The notes under the pieces: generated by a model | Seen by the model: only the letters and a program-made list of their open reading frames with translations | What the model was told of the DNA's origin: nothing | Databases searched by the model: none | Origin: Tannerellaceae bacterium | GTDB taxonomy: Bacteria > Bacteroidota > Bacteroidia > Bacteroidales > Tannerellaceae | Length of the DNA stretch: 64,000 nucleotides | Reading direction: 5' to 3' | Assembly (NCBI GenBank): GCA_031257015.1 | Contig: JAIRPK010000015.1 | Span: 62,001 to 126,000, forward strand | Made by a program: the position numbers and the translations under genes | Shown: piece by piece, positions 1 through 9,825 of the stretch | Layout of the letters: the number at the start of each line of letters is the position of its first letter | Position numbering within the stretch: position 1 is the stretch's first letter

Positions 1-3000
1 TATTTTCTCGCCTGTATTATATATGTTCAAAGGCAGAATTAGGTCAAGCAGCAACACGCAGAATAAACACATTCAGGGTTCGCAGCAACAGGATTATTCA
101 CTCATTATATCACCCCACAGAGGCTGAATACAAGCAAGATTTGCGTTCATTATGCGATGCCATCGCTCATTTTTATCAAACGCATATACCCGAAGCCTTA
201 TCAATTGAAATAAATACCATTCCAGAAGAAGAAAAATGCCCTGGGGGGAAGAAAATAAGAAGGTATGACAAGTTGCGAGTAATGGTACTCAGTTGGGACA
301 AAACCTACATATATGCAGTTGATGAGGAGAGCGAATATGCGGAAGAATATATTAAAATAAATCACGATAAAACGAGTGTAGAGAATGAATATTTCAAGAC
401 AAGTTTGGCCCTTGTTTGGAAATATTGTCGTATGAATTTACTTGACGTAACAATCGACAGGAATAATGTTTGTAGCCCTCAATTAATAATCCTTGAGCCG
501 GATTATTTAATTGATATAAGCGCTTTGTCTGAATGTATGAATGATTACGGACGTTCTCCCCTATATTATTTGCAGCATAGATTTGAACCACCGAAAAATA
601 GCAAGCATATAATGCTTGGCAACGCCGCCAATTACTTTTTGGATGAATTTGTAAATGAAAAACCAGAAACTCCGCAGATAAACTTTTCGGAAACAATAAA
701 AAAACATTTTCAAACTGCACCTTTTGAATACGCGACATGCCCTGACATCGACACCGTTTTCTTTGCCGAAGCCAAACAACAATTTGAAAACATACGCCAT
801 ATAGTAAACACTCTATTTATACAGGAAAACATAGATAAAAGTGAGGCAACATTAGAGCCAAGTTTTATATGCGAACAGCTCGGTATCCAAGGCCGCATGG
901 ACTTTTTAGTTCCGAACGTATCCCACCCAGTATTGATTGAATTAAAATCCGGCAGAGCGCCATATCCGGAGCGAGATTATACACTCGTAGGCCTTAGTCA
1001 TCGGACACAGGCTTTCCTATATCAAATAGTCCTTCAAAAAGTATTAGGCTTGGACTTCAATAAGCTAAGAACATACGTCTTATATTCTAAATACAAAGAG
1101 ACGAAAGCCAACCTTCGCTTTATCCGTCCATACATGGCATCTATAAAGGAAATACTAAACATTCGGAATCAAATCGTAGCCATAGAAAGAGATATAGCCT
1201 ATGATAAAACAGGCTTCCGTTCGTCACATTATATAGATTTGCTCACCCCTGAAACCCTGGTGACAGATCGTATTAATCAAAACTTTCTGTACAACTATAT
1301 TATACCACAAATTAAAGAATTTAAAACTCCGTTCGACCAAGCCAGCCCTCTTGAGTTATCCTATTTTCATACCTTTCATTCCTTTATCGCCAGAGAACAC
1401 TTTTTAGCCAAGTCTGGCACGTATGAAAACGAGACTAATCGTGGATTCTCCTCCCTTTGGTTGTCTACACTGGACAATAAAAAAGAAGAGGGCGAAATAC
1501 TGCTGGACTTGACGATAAAAGAAATTCATACGGACGCAGAACATCCCACGGCAACGCTGTCTTTGCCCACCGTCGAAGCTTGTCAGGAGTTCGTGTCAAA
1601 CTTTCGTAACGGTGATATTATTCTGCTTTACGAGCGTAACTCAGATGCAGATAATGTGACGAACAAACAAGTTTTCCGCGGTGCAATCGAACGCCTTTCA
1701 CCGGAAGAAATAACCATTCGATTGCGTGCCAAGCAACGCAACATATCCGTCTTTCCTGCAAACAGTAAATATGCAATAGAGCATGACTTTATGGAATCCT
1801 CATACAACGGAATATACAAAGGGTTATACTCCTTTTTACAGGCAAATAAAGATCGGCGCGAACTGCTACTCAACCAACGTTCTCCCCGTTATGACATCAC
1901 ACGAACGTTGTCCAGTAAAACATATATAAATAAAGAGATCTACAACATCATTTTGAAAGCTAGACAAGCCGATGATTATTTTATTTTAGTTGGCCCTCCC
2001 GGTACCGGTAAAACATCATGTTTACTCAAATCGTTGGTCGAAGAATTTCATTCTGAAGCAGATGTGAACATTCTGTTATTATCCTACACCAACCGGGCGA
2101 TAGATGAAATATGCGAAGCTCTTGACAACATCCAAACTCATCCGCCCTATATCAGATTGGGCAAAGAATTATCCTGTAAAAAAGAGTACAGAGGCAAACT
2201 ATTTGACAAAATAGTCGAGCAGTGCCGCAACCGTCAGCAAGTACTGTCTAAAATACAGGAATATCGCATATTTGTATCCACAACAACTTCCATGTTAAGC
2301 AAAACAGAACTGTTCAAATTAAAACATTTTCATGTAGCTATCATCGACGAAGCCTCACAGATATTAGAGCCTCAAATCATCGGTATCCTCTCAGCAAAGG
2401 ATGCAAATGGTGACAATGCCATCGGCAAATTCATTATGATTGGCGATCATAAACAGCTCCCTGCAATAGTTCTTCAATCGCCCGGCGATTCGGATGTAAC
2501 TGCACCGGAATTGAGATCCATTGGTTTGACAAATATGCGAAAATCCCTGTTTGAACGATTGTATATAAGCTGTCTTAACTCTGAATTAACGACGGATATG
2601 CTATACAAACAAGGACGAATGCATCCGGAAATAAGCAGCTTTCCGAACCAATTCTTTTACCGTAATAAACTCGTCCCCATTCCCTTAAAACATCAGGAAG
2701 GGCCTCTTGAATTTCACAAATATGATGCGTCCAAACCGATGGAAAAGCTTGTTGCCTCCCAACGTATGGCCTTTATTCCAGCTGAAAGAGCATGGTCTAG
2801 ATCTAACAAGAATAACATAAATGAAGCGCGGATTGTCGCTTCCCTTGCCCTCTCTATATATGAACTATATATAAAAAACTCTATTCCTCTCGAATCTGAA
2901 AAAAGCCTAGGAATTATTACGCCTTATCGCAGCCAGATAGCGATGATCAAAAAAGAAATATACGACCTGAATATTCCCCTTCTCAACGAAATAACAATAG

Positions 3001-3245
3001 ATACTGTCGAACGTTATCAAGGTAGCCAACGTGATATAATAATTTACTCATTCTCTGTGAATGTCCCTAATCAATTAGAATTTATTGCTAACACAATGGA
3101 GGAAGACGGCACCATAATAGATCGCAAGCTAAACGTAGTTCTGACACGAGCCAAGAAGCAAATATTCATAACCGGTAATCCAGACATTTTATACCATAAT
3201 GAAATATTCCGCCGACTCATCGACTTTATCCGATCCCAAGAATAA
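1..3245 (+). CDS. Dna2-like PD-(D/E)XK nuclease / SF1 helicase, 5' end outside window
   Basis: The reading frame is open from base 3, so the start lies to the left of the window; the TTG at 141 is internal. About 1080 residues are visible. A Cas4/RecB-type nuclease fold is indicated near 885-1025 by GRMDFL, IELKSG and RTQAFLYQ (the D, ExK and QxxxY motifs). A superfamily 1 helicase follows: Walker A GPPGTGKTS near 1990, Walker B IIDEAS near 2340, motif III GDHKQLPA, motif IV-like QGRMHPEIS, motif V-like VERYQGSQRD and motif VI VVLTRAKKQ near 3140. This order matches Dna2-type proteins that unwind and cleave DNA during repair or replication; bacterial homologues also occur in defence loci. The role here is inferred, because its upstream partners are not visible. 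It stands alone before a convergent gene. Confidence 0.85.
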   Translation, partial: FSRLYYICSKAELGQAATRRINTFRVRSNRIIHSLYHPTEAEYKQDLRSLCDAIAHFYQTHIPEALSIEINTIPEEEKCPGGKKIRRYDKLRVMVLSWDKTYIYAVDEESEYAEEYIKINHDKTSVENEYFKTSLALVWKYCRMNLLDVTIDRNNVCSPQLIILEPDYLIDISALSECMNDYGRSPLYYLQHRFEPPKNSKHIMLGNAANYFLDEFVNEKPETPQINFSETIKKHFQTAPFEYATCPDIDTVFFAEAKQQFENIRHIVNTLFIQENIDKSEATLEPSFICEQLGIQGRMDFLVPNVSHPVLIELKSGRAPYPERDYTLVGLSHRTQAFLYQIVLQKVLGLDFNKLRTYVLYSKYKETKANLRFIRPYMASIKEILNIRNQIVAIERDIAYDKTGFRSSHYIDLLTPETLVTDRINQNFLYNYIIPQIKEFKTPFDQASPLELSYFHTFHSFIAREHFLAKSGTYENETNRGFSSLWLSTLDNKKEEGEILLDLTIKEIHTDAEHPTATLSLPTVEACQEFVSNFRNGDIILLYERNSDADNVTNKQVFRGAIERLSPEEITIRLRAKQRNISVFPANSKYAIEHDFMESSYNGIYKGLYSFLQANKDRRELLLNQRSPRYDITRTLSSKTYINKEIYNIILKARQADDYFILVGPPGTGKTSCLLKSLVEEFHSEADVNILLLSYTNRAIDEICEALDNIQTHPPYIRLGKELSCKKEYRGKLFDKIVEQCRNRQQVLSKIQEYRIFVSTTTSMLSKTELFKLKHFHVAIIDEASQILEPQIIGILSAKDANGDNAIGKFIMIGDHKQLPAIVLQSPGDSDVTAPELRSIGLTNMRKSLFERLYISCLNSELTTDMLYKQGRMHPEISSFPNQFFYRNKLVPIPLKHQEGPLEFHKYDASKPMEKLVASQRMAFIPAERAWSRSNKNNINEARIVASLALSIYELYIKNSIPLESEKSLGIITPYRSQIAMIKKEIYDLNIPLLNEITIDTVERYQGSQRDIIIYSFSVNVPNQLEFIANTMEEDGTIIDRKLNVVLTRAKKQIFITGNPDILYHNEIFRRLIDFIRSQE

Positions 3246-3330
3246 AATATAAAATAGAAGTATAACCAGCTGCAAACAATAATGCCGATATAATAACCTT
3301 ACGGCATTAGAGCAAGCCAGCATAGTGAAC

Positions 3331-4251
3331 TTACTCAACCATATTTTTTATGTATGGAAGGACGACAGGATTAGCGAAACCATAGAAATTCATAGCATTC
3401 TTGCCGAGAAAGAGTACTTTATGCTCTTCTGGGAGGTCGCTTTTAATTATAAAATCGAACGCCATTTTGTATGTGATTGCCGTCATCGTTCTCGGATAGT
3501 CCGACCCCCACATGAGTTTATCAATTCCGACCAGTTCGGAAGCCTCTCGAATGGCGGCGACAGCTCCCGGATATGGATAAAATTCATTATGAAAAAGCCA
3601 AGTAATCCCCCCCGATTCTATGCAAACATTAGGATTCCGTGCTAGCTTGATTTGTTCTTGCCATTTTGGTCGAGTGACCATGCCGAAATGCCCGATAGCT
3701 ATTTTTAGTGATGGAAATTCGGTTATAACTTCCTTCATTTCCTCAACTTGTTCGTCGCCGTCGGCCAAGTCGAGAGATAAGATGATTCCATTTTCATTCA
3801 TAATTTTGAAGAGGCGCATCATCTCTGGCGAAGTGAGCCAAACTCTGCGATCTCTCATGATTAATCTGCCTGCCGGGAGCTTAATGGCCTTAAAGTTATT
3901 AGCAGTAATCAGTTCTTCGGCTTCTTTTGTGAATCCCGGCTTGCGGGCATCCACAAGTCCGCAACAGAGAAACCTGTTCGGATAAAGTGATTGTACCTCT
4001 TTGAGATACTCATTCTGCGAGCCGTCGATATACTCTTGAGTAATAACGGCCGCGGCTACTTGTGCGTAGTCCATGTTGGAAAGAAAAACTTCGGCTGTGT
4101 TTTTTCCATCGGTAATATAAGGCGGTAGCATTTGTCGGATTTCTCCCATGAAGAGTGCACGCCCATTAGGGAGAGATCGGATACTTTGATTATCTACTTC
4201 TGCATTTTGGGAGAGCCAAAGGTGGGCGTGGGCGTCAATTATTGTGTACAT
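3331..4251 (-). CDS. Amidohydrolase family (TIM-barrel) metal-dependent hydrolase
   Basis: 306 residues. The N-terminus IIDAHAHLW carries the HxH metal-binding motif of the amidohydrolase_2 family. A histidine in AIGHFGM and the C-terminal GSDYPRT, with the conserved metal-binding Asp, complete the expected set of ligands. Family members hydrolyse or decarboxylate small cyclic substrates, for example lactones or 2-pyrone carboxylates; the substrate cannot be read from the sequence. It has no signal peptide, so it is cytoplasmic. It lies 3' of the minus-strand run that includes rsmI but is separated from it by about 200 bp with two hairpins, so it probably has its own transcript. It converges with the helicase gene. 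Confidence 0.8.
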   Translation of the reverse strand: MYTIIDAHAHLWLSQNAEVDNQSIRSLPNGRALFMGEIRQMLPPYITDGKNTAEVFLSNMDYAQVAAAVITQEYIDGSQNEYLKEVQSLYPNRFLCCGLVDARKPGFTKEAEELITANNFKAIKLPAGRLIMRDRRVWLTSPEMMRLFKIMNENGIILSLDLADGDEQVEEMKEVITEFPSLKIAIGHFGMVTRPKWQEQIKLARNPNVCIESGGITWLFHNEFYPYPGAVAAIREASELVGIDKLMWGSDYPRTMTAITYKMAFDFIIKSDLPEEHKVLFLGKNAMNFYGFANPVVLPYIKNMVE

Positions 4252-4335
4252 AAAAGATTACATTAAGATTTAAAACAAGAATCATGGCAGGTTATTTTCG
4301 CAAAAACGGAATTTTGTATGAGAACGATAAAGATT

Positions 4336-4417
4336 GCAAAACCTACCCGGACTTCCTGATAGGTTTTGCATTTCTGCTTGTTGCTTCAATCTGTCTGTGA
4401 CAGTTGCAGCAACAAGC
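4336..4417 (-). terminator. Two adjacent hairpins, possible terminator
   Basis: The stem GCAAAACCTA / TAGGTTTTGC (4336-4345 and 4360-4369) is perfect over 10 bp. A second stem, GCTTGTTGCT / AGCAACAAGC (4376-4385 and 4408-4417), follows it. They lie in the 207-bp gap after the coiled-coil lipoprotein gene, so they may end that transcript. There is no long T-run, so the assignment as an intrinsic terminator is tentative. Confidence 0.4.
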
Positions 4418-4458
4418 TATAAAGCATAAAGCTTTGTTTTTTTCTCATTTCGATTAAA

Positions 4459-5340
4459 CTAGTTCACTTCGATTACTAGATATTTACCCAAGCTCCAGAA
4501 TATATTCGGATCGGTGATTTTGAAGATGAGATAACCTTCCTTGTCTTTGGTAAATTCGTAGGAGTTGGTGGGATGGTTGGACTTCAGGGATGCCTTGCGG
4601 GAATAGAGTTCTATTTCGGAAACTTTACGAATATCAATTTCCACAAAGTAGCTGCGATTGAAGTCATCTTGCAGGACTTTGGATTTGGAGAATACTCCTC
4701 CGCCTGATAATATTTTCTGGTCTTTCAATTCCTTCGCTGTTCCGAAGCAATAATAAGCTTTGTTGAGTTCCACGTCCTGTTCTTTGACTTTACGCGATTG
4801 CATGTCATAATCAGTGGCGAGCTTTTCCATGTCGTCCTTGAGGGCGGTGACCACGATGTTGAGTTCGTCGATGCGGATGTTTTTCTTTTCCAATTCTTCT
4901 TGGAGCGACGCTATCATTATCGTCTTTTGTTCCAATTCAGAAGTTAGCCGTTCGACAGTTTTTTTTAGGGCATCGGACTGCACGTTGCTTTTCTTCAGCA
5001 GAGCTTCCAGTTTACCGATTTGTTCCCGGTTGCGGGCGAGAGTTTCCTTTATAATATTCATATTGCTCTCAATTTGTTCACGAGCTGTTGAGGTTAGCTC
5101 TCCGCCTTCTGGTTGCTGCACATTGAGATAGTTTTCTGCGGATCGAATCGATTGAAAATCCGATTCGATGTCGTTAAGTATAGACATCATCTCGTCGAGT
5201 TGAGCGTTTTGCCTTGCATTCTCAAGGCGTATGGAATCGTTTTCAGCTTTAAGTGCCTTATATTCCGACGATGTTTGAACACAAGCGGAGAGCCATGCGA
5301 GAGTGGCAACCGCAATTAGAAAGAGTTTTGACAGTTTCAT
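4459..5340 (-). CDS. Coiled-coil lipoprotein of unknown function
   Basis: The ATG at 5340 is chosen over an in-frame ATG at 5367 because it gives a clean lipoprotein signal (MKLSKLFLIAVATLAWLSAC, lipobox LSAC) and avoids overlap with rsmI. The lipid-anchored Cys is followed by a long charged region rich in E, K, L and Q (about residues 20-190) that should form coiled coil, then a C-terminal globular part of about 90 residues containing CFGTAKELKDQKIL. Proteins of this layout are common in Bacteroidetes and usually unnamed. It is the last gene of the run, 10 bp after rsmI. It is probably periplasmic-side membrane anchored; no function can be assigned. Confidence 0.8.
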   Translation of the reverse strand: MKLSKLFLIAVATLAWLSACVQTSSEYKALKAENDSIRLENARQNAQLDEMMSILNDIESDFQSIRSAENYLNVQQPEGGELTSTAREQIESNMNIIKETLARNREQIGKLEALLKKSNVQSDALKKTVERLTSELEQKTIMIASLQEELEKKNIRIDELNIVVTALKDDMEKLATDYDMQSRKVKEQDVELNKAYYCFGTAKELKDQKILSGGGVFSKSKVLQDDFNRSYFVEIDIRKVSEIELYSRKASLKSNHPTNSYEFTKDKEGYLIFKITDPNIFWSLGKYLVIEVN

Positions 5341-5350
5341 ATTCAGTATG

Positions 5351-6025
5351 TTAAAGTTTATATCCATTTATAATTATAACTATTTCTCCTTTTGGCTCTT
5401 TATTTTGAAAGTATTGCAAGAGTTCAGCCAGAGACGCCCTTGTTGTTTCTTCGTACAGTTTTGTTAGTTCTCTGGATACGGAAGCTTGGCGGTCAGCGCC
5501 GAAATGTTCGATGAGCTGCTCAAGGGTTTTTCTCAACCTATGCGGAGATTCGTAAAGAATGATTGTCCGCTCTTCGACAGCAAGCAATTTCATTCGCGTC
5601 TGCCGTCCTTTCTTCAAAGGCAAGAATCCCTCGAAACAAAATCTATCATTCGGCAACCCGGAGAGAACAAGAGCGGGAATGAACGCTGTGGGTCCCGGCA
5701 GACATTCAACATTTATTCCCATGCGAATACACTCTCTTACAAGGAGGAAGCCTGGGTCGGAAATCGCCGGCGTCCCTGCATCAGAGACGAGAGCAACACT
5801 CTCGCCTCCAATAATACGGGCCGCAATTTTCTGTACGGTCTGATGTTCGTTAAACTTATGATGCGATTCCATCCTGACGTTTATGCCGAAATGCTTCAGG
5901 AGCACTCCCGTCGTGCGGGTATCTTCAGCCAATATTAGGTCAGCTTCGCGCAGTAAACGTATAGCTCGGAGCGTAATATCTTCCAGATTGCCTATGGGCG
6001 TCGGTATGACAGCAAGCTTAGCCAA
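5351..6025 (-). CDS. rsmI: 16S rRNA (cytidine1402-2'-O)-methyltransferase RsmI
   Basis: 224 residues, close to the usual size. The start MAKLAVIPTPIGNLEDITLRA is the hallmark of the family. AEDTRTTGVLLKHFGI and the SAM-binding signature SDAGTPAISDPG follow, then LPGPTAFIPALVLSGLP and FEGFLP. RsmI 2'-O-methylates C1402 of 16S rRNA in the ribosomal P site using S-adenosylmethionine. It starts 5 bp after the upstream unknown gene and is followed at 10 bp by the coiled-coil lipoprotein, so the three are probably co-transcribed. Confidence 0.95.
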   Translation of the reverse strand: MAKLAVIPTPIGNLEDITLRAIRLLREADLILAEDTRTTGVLLKHFGINVRMESHHKFNEHQTVQKIAARIIGGESVALVSDAGTPAISDPGFLLVRECIRMGINVECLPGPTAFIPALVLSGLPNDRFCFEGFLPLKKGRQTRMKLLAVEERTIILYESPHRLRKTLEQLIEHFGADRQASVSRELTKLYEETTRASLAELLQYFQNKEPKGEIVIIINGYKL

Positions 6026-6030
6026 TACGA

Positions 6031-6609
6031 TCAGCAGAAACGCTTTTCAAGAAGATTAAGAAATTCGATGACGACAAGGTCGCCCTCGTTCCATTTTAGT
6101 TTATCCCTAACGTATGTCAAAGCCGCCTCGTAGGAGTCCGTCTCGTTCAGTTCAGCCAACGCCTCGTTCATCCGCGCTTCATCGCCGGCAAAAAGTTCCT
6201 TCTGGAAGTAAAACCTCTCATTCAAACTCAATGCCTTGCGCAGATCCGCCAGATTTTGCTTGCTGATAACATCATTCAAAGTCGTATGCTGTCTTTCCAC
6301 AACATTGTCTTTAGCGGTCGGCTCCGGCGCACGATTCTTCACCGTTTCGGCTATTATGGGAAAGTCGATGTTTTCAGCTGGGACGGAAGCAGTATCAATC
6401 ATACGTCTGTACTCTTCCATTTGTTTGCGTAGGGTTTCAATTTGTTCTCCTTCAAGAATATGAAGGTCTTTCAGCAAGTGATGAGCCAGATCGAAGCTGC
6501 GACTGAAGAAAGCAATGGGATAAACCTCTTCCCTGAGCGCATCACGCAGTAGCTGTTCAAGCTCTTTAATATCAGAAAGGATACTGTTAATTCTGTTCTT
6601 GTTTTCCAT
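6031..6609 (-). CDS. Conserved hypothetical helical protein
   Basis: 192 residues, no signal peptide and no membrane segment. The N-terminal 80 residues are predicted helical, with REEVYPIAFFSRSFDLAHHLLKDL as the most distinctive stretch. A variable linker follows, and then a C-terminal helical part with SLNERFYFQKELFAGDE and YVRDKLKWNEGD. Proteins with this C-terminal pattern are widespread next to rsmI-like genes in Bacteroidales, to my knowledge without a described function. It lies 20 bp after the GH2 gene and 5 bp before rsmI. Cytoplasmic; role unknown. Confidence 0.75.
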   Translation of the reverse strand: MENKNRINSILSDIKELEQLLRDALREEVYPIAFFSRSFDLAHHLLKDLHILEGEQIETLRKQMEEYRRMIDTASVPAENIDFPIIAETVKNRAPEPTAKDNVVERQHTTLNDVISKQNLADLRKALSLNERFYFQKELFAGDEARMNEALAELNETDSYEAALTYVRDKLKWNEGDLVVIEFLNLLEKRFC

Positions 6610-6629
6610 TATTAAAAATTTATGCTGTA

Positions 6630-8459
6630 TTATTCAAGTTCAGCGATTACATTCCGGTTAACCCGATTCACTTCGGCTTCGTTTATCTTGATCTCCTTGC
6701 GGTCATAAGTCATGAGGCCGTTAATCTCGCCCTCGACATCAGTTGTTTGAGTATAAACTGCCGCTGAGAAACCACGTTTGACAAGAGTTTTGAGCGTGTT
6801 CGCATATTTGACGTATTGCGTAGTCAACTCCTCCTTGTTCTTAAACTCCACGTATCCCCAGTTATGCTTGTCCCACCACAGATGGCCTTCGAGCGGGAGA
6901 CCAATGCCACCATATTCGCCTAGTACATTCACACGCATGGGATCAGCGAGGTACATATTAGGCTGCGGATAACTATGCAAGTCTATCATGTCACCACAAG
7001 GGCGGTGATTCCCGCCGCTTGCAGGATTCACAAGACGCGAAGGGTCGCAGGCTGCCGTCCATGCTGCTACCTTCTCGGTATCGAATTGCCCCCAGGCCTC
7101 ATTGAATGGAACCCATACGACGACGGAAGGATTCGAGAAACAAAATTCAATAATCTCCTTCCACTCCCGATAGTAATTATCAGCAGATTGTACCGACCGC
7201 CTTTTGTCCGCACCTCCGTTATACAAATTTGGTTCCCAACTATTGCCTTGATCACCGCTCGGCATGTCCTGCCATACGAGAATCCCCTCTTTATCGCAAT
7301 GATAATACCATCGTGCAGGCTCGACCTTGACGTGTTTGCGAATCATATTGAATCCCCACTCCTTGGTCTTTTTGATGTCGAAAGCCAAAGCCTCGTCCGT
7401 TGGAGCGGTATATAAGCCGTCCGGCCACCATCCCTGGTCAAGCGGGCCATACTGAAACAGGTCTTTATTATTCAACTGCATACGGACAATACCGAAAGCA
7501 TCGCGTTTAGTCGATATTTTGCGGAAAGCAGCATAGGAGCGAACCTCGTCAATTGCAGCCGACTGTGAATAAAGCTTCACCTTCATATCATAAAGATATG
7601 GCGACGATGGACTCCAAAGCGAAGGATTATCGACATGAAGCCGAATCTTATTCCCCGAAATACTTTTCCCTGAAGCTACCACCTTTCCCTTGTCAATAAT
7701 CATCACCTCAACTATGTCGGTCGGATTAGCAACAGCTGTCGAAACCGTTATATCCAGTACGCTATTGTCAATATCCGGAACAGTTTTAATTGAAGCCACA
7801 TGGTTGGCTGATACAGGTTCGAGCCAAACCGTTTGCCAAATACCGGTGACAGAAGTGTACCAGATGCTTTCCGGCTTGTTCACCTGTTTGCCGCGAGGCT
7901 GGTAGCCCTTGTCAGTAGGGTCCCATACACGGACGACGAGTTTGTGTTTGCTCCGTCCCGCGGTCAGGCAGGAGGTAATATCAAGTGAAAAAGGCGTATA
8001 TCCCCCTTTGTGCGTACCTACAAATATGTCATTGACGAACACATCGGCTTTCCAGTCAACCGCGCCAAAGTTCAGCAGGATATGCTTATCCTTAGCCTTC
8101 CACGTGGACGGAATTGAAAATTCACGTTTATACCAAAGTTCATTATCAGCCCCAACCTCTTTCTGTACTCCGGAAAGAGAGGATTCGATAGCGAAAGGCA
8201 CAAGAATCTGTCCGTCGAAGGCTGTCGGCTCGGCGGCTCCTGCGGGTGCAATGGCGTAATCCCAAAGCCCGTTCAGATTCAGCCATTCGCCACGCTCCAG
8301 CAACGGTCGTGGATATTCGGGTAAAACCTTGTTCGGATTTAATTGTTCTCCCCAGACGGTTTTCAACTTGTCGCCGGCAGGTTTCCATTGTGCTGTCGCG
8401 GCGTTAGATAACAATAATGCAAGAGCCGAAGCACATAGTAGAATTTGTCTTTTCTTCAT
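6630..8459 (-). CDS. Glycoside hydrolase family 2 (beta-galactosidase/glucuronidase type)
   Basis: The start at 8459 gives the signal peptide MKKRQILLCASALALLLSNAATA followed by QWKP; the frame stays open upstream to 8516 but that part would precede the signal. About 609 residues. The GH2 sugar-binding jelly-roll domain is at the front (EYPRPLLERGEWLNLNGLW, YKREFSIP), then the Ig-like domain, then the TIM barrel. The general acid/base is the Glu of FNEAWG and the likely nucleophile is the Glu of GEYGG. Secreted to the periplasm or cell surface to release a terminal beta-linked sugar; the exact substrate is not evident. It follows the peptidase gene by about 57 bp. Confidence 0.9.
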   Translation of the reverse strand: MKKRQILLCASALALLLSNAATAQWKPAGDKLKTVWGEQLNPNKVLPEYPRPLLERGEWLNLNGLWDYAIAPAGAAEPTAFDGQILVPFAIESSLSGVQKEVGADNELWYKREFSIPSTWKAKDKHILLNFGAVDWKADVFVNDIFVGTHKGGYTPFSLDITSCLTAGRSKHKLVVRVWDPTDKGYQPRGKQVNKPESIWYTSVTGIWQTVWLEPVSANHVASIKTVPDIDNSVLDITVSTAVANPTDIVEVMIIDKGKVVASGKSISGNKIRLHVDNPSLWSPSSPYLYDMKVKLYSQSAAIDEVRSYAAFRKISTKRDAFGIVRMQLNNKDLFQYGPLDQGWWPDGLYTAPTDEALAFDIKKTKEWGFNMIRKHVKVEPARWYYHCDKEGILVWQDMPSGDQGNSWEPNLYNGGADKRRSVQSADNYYREWKEIIEFCFSNPSVVVWVPFNEAWGQFDTEKVAAWTAACDPSRLVNPASGGNHRPCGDMIDLHSYPQPNMYLADPMRVNVLGEYGGIGLPLEGHLWWDKHNWGYVEFKNKEELTTQYVKYANTLKTLVKRGFSAAVYTQTTDVEGEINGLMTYDRKEIKINEAEVNRVNRNVIAELE

Positions 8460-8516
8460 GATTATAAAAAGTTTTTGTTTAATTAATAACAATACGAATA
8501 CTAACGCACTCAACAA

Positions 8517-9800
8517 TCAGTTTTCCTCCAGCCAGGCATTAAGCTGTGCAACGATTTTTTGCCTCATCCTCTCCGGCATACTGCTGATGCGCGTGCGATG
8601 GCTGCCGCGGGGTTGGAAGAAGACCTGTTCGTTAACTTTTCCCTTGAATACAGGCGCATGAACGGCACTCCACGGATCTGTCTCGCCGTAGATGAATATC
8701 ATTCTGGGATCATTCTCTTTGAGGAACGAATATATTTTGTGATACAGCGCGTCATCGAAGGTCACGGACAAAGCCGACCTGGGCAACATGATACGCGATA
8801 GATACCCTTCGGTTGTCCGTATGCTCATATACTTTGAGAAAGGTCGAATGTCATAACCGTAATAACCGAGTTCCCTCGCGGCTTGCACGAAAAACGGTGT
8901 GGTTGACTGTTCCTCGGAGAAGTACTCCGGCCCTGCGATGTCGGCAAGATGTGCAAACACCGTGCTGTCGCTGTCCGTCGCTTTAGGAATAGATGCAAAC
9001 GAAGTTCCCCATTGCCAGAAGGCGAAAGAATACTCCAGCACACAATAGTCAAAAACCTCCGTTAGCGGGATTCTGAATTTGAGTCCCTTGCTGGCGCAGA
9101 CCTCCTCCATCATCGGGAGCAATGCCTCCTTACGTTTAAGAGCTTCGAGCTGGAAATTTTTGATTTGCCTGCGTTCGGCTCTTGTTCCGACTTTGCGGAG
9201 GAAAGCTTCGTGTCTCCCGTCCTCCACCCCGCAGCAGAGCGGAGCCACGTAAGGCACCGAAATGTCCACGTCGTCCGGGAAGAAAGCCCGGTATATCATT
9301 GTCGTCTGCCCCCCCTTGCTGATGCCGGAGCTAATCCATTTCTGCGGATAGATGTCTTTAAATAGCGTTCGGACATGATGGAGGTCGAAGGCGGAATTTT
9401 CCGCCGTTAGATAAGTCCAGTTAATCGTGTCTGGGGTCGATTTCTGGAAGAAGCGATGCTCAACGAAGACGATATTGGTATTAAGCAGCCTCGACAGCTC
9501 GTCCCTGTATCCTGAATTGAGAGCATAGCCCCCTCCGTATCCTTCGGTTATGATAACCGTAGGGCGATCAAATCCGGCGTGACAGACGACGACTCTCTGC
9601 ATGAACGCCCCCTTCGACGTGTCTTTATGGCTCAACGGTTGCTTTACGGAGAGAATATATTTTTCAGCGAACTCGGAATTAATCGTTTCGATGCTCGCAA
9701 TGTCTTTCAATTGAGCCAGCTTTTCCTTCAGCCTTGTCGCTGCCAGACTGTGCAGCGAAATAACCAGCGAAAGAAGAAGAACAAATAATGTACGTGCCAT
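8517..9800 (-). CDS. Secreted serine peptidase, S37 (tripeptidyl aminopeptidase) type
   Basis: The start at 9800 gives the signal peptide MARTLFVLLLSLVISLHSLAA. The body has the alpha/beta-hydrolase features of peptidase family S37/PS-10: ITEGYGGGY, VFVEHRFF, the nucleophile elbow GISKGG (Ser), and late Asp and His residues (YGETDPWSAV, GSHRTRI). S37 enzymes remove N-terminal tripeptides, often with proline preference. It lies 25 bp after znuC and before the GH2 gene, probably on the same transcript, in the place where a zinc permease might be expected. Family identity is by motif, so substrate preference is inferred. Confidence 0.8.
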   Translation of the reverse strand: MARTLFVLLLSLVISLHSLAATRLKEKLAQLKDIASIETINSEFAEKYILSVKQPLSHKDTSKGAFMQRVVVCHAGFDRPTVIITEGYGGGYALNSGYRDELSRLLNTNIVFVEHRFFQKSTPDTINWTYLTAENSAFDLHHVRTLFKDIYPQKWISSGISKGGQTTMIYRAFFPDDVDISVPYVAPLCCGVEDGRHEAFLRKVGTRAERRQIKNFQLEALKRKEALLPMMEEVCASKGLKFRIPLTEVFDYCVLEYSFAFWQWGTSFASIPKATDSDSTVFAHLADIAGPEYFSEEQSTTPFFVQAARELGYYGYDIRPFSKYMSIRTTEGYLSRIMLPRSALSVTFDDALYHKIYSFLKENDPRMIFIYGETDPWSAVHAPVFKGKVNEQVFFQPRGSHRTRISSMPERMRQKIVAQLNAWLEEN

Positions 9801-9825
9801 TTTATTAAATCCTTTTGTGTATATA

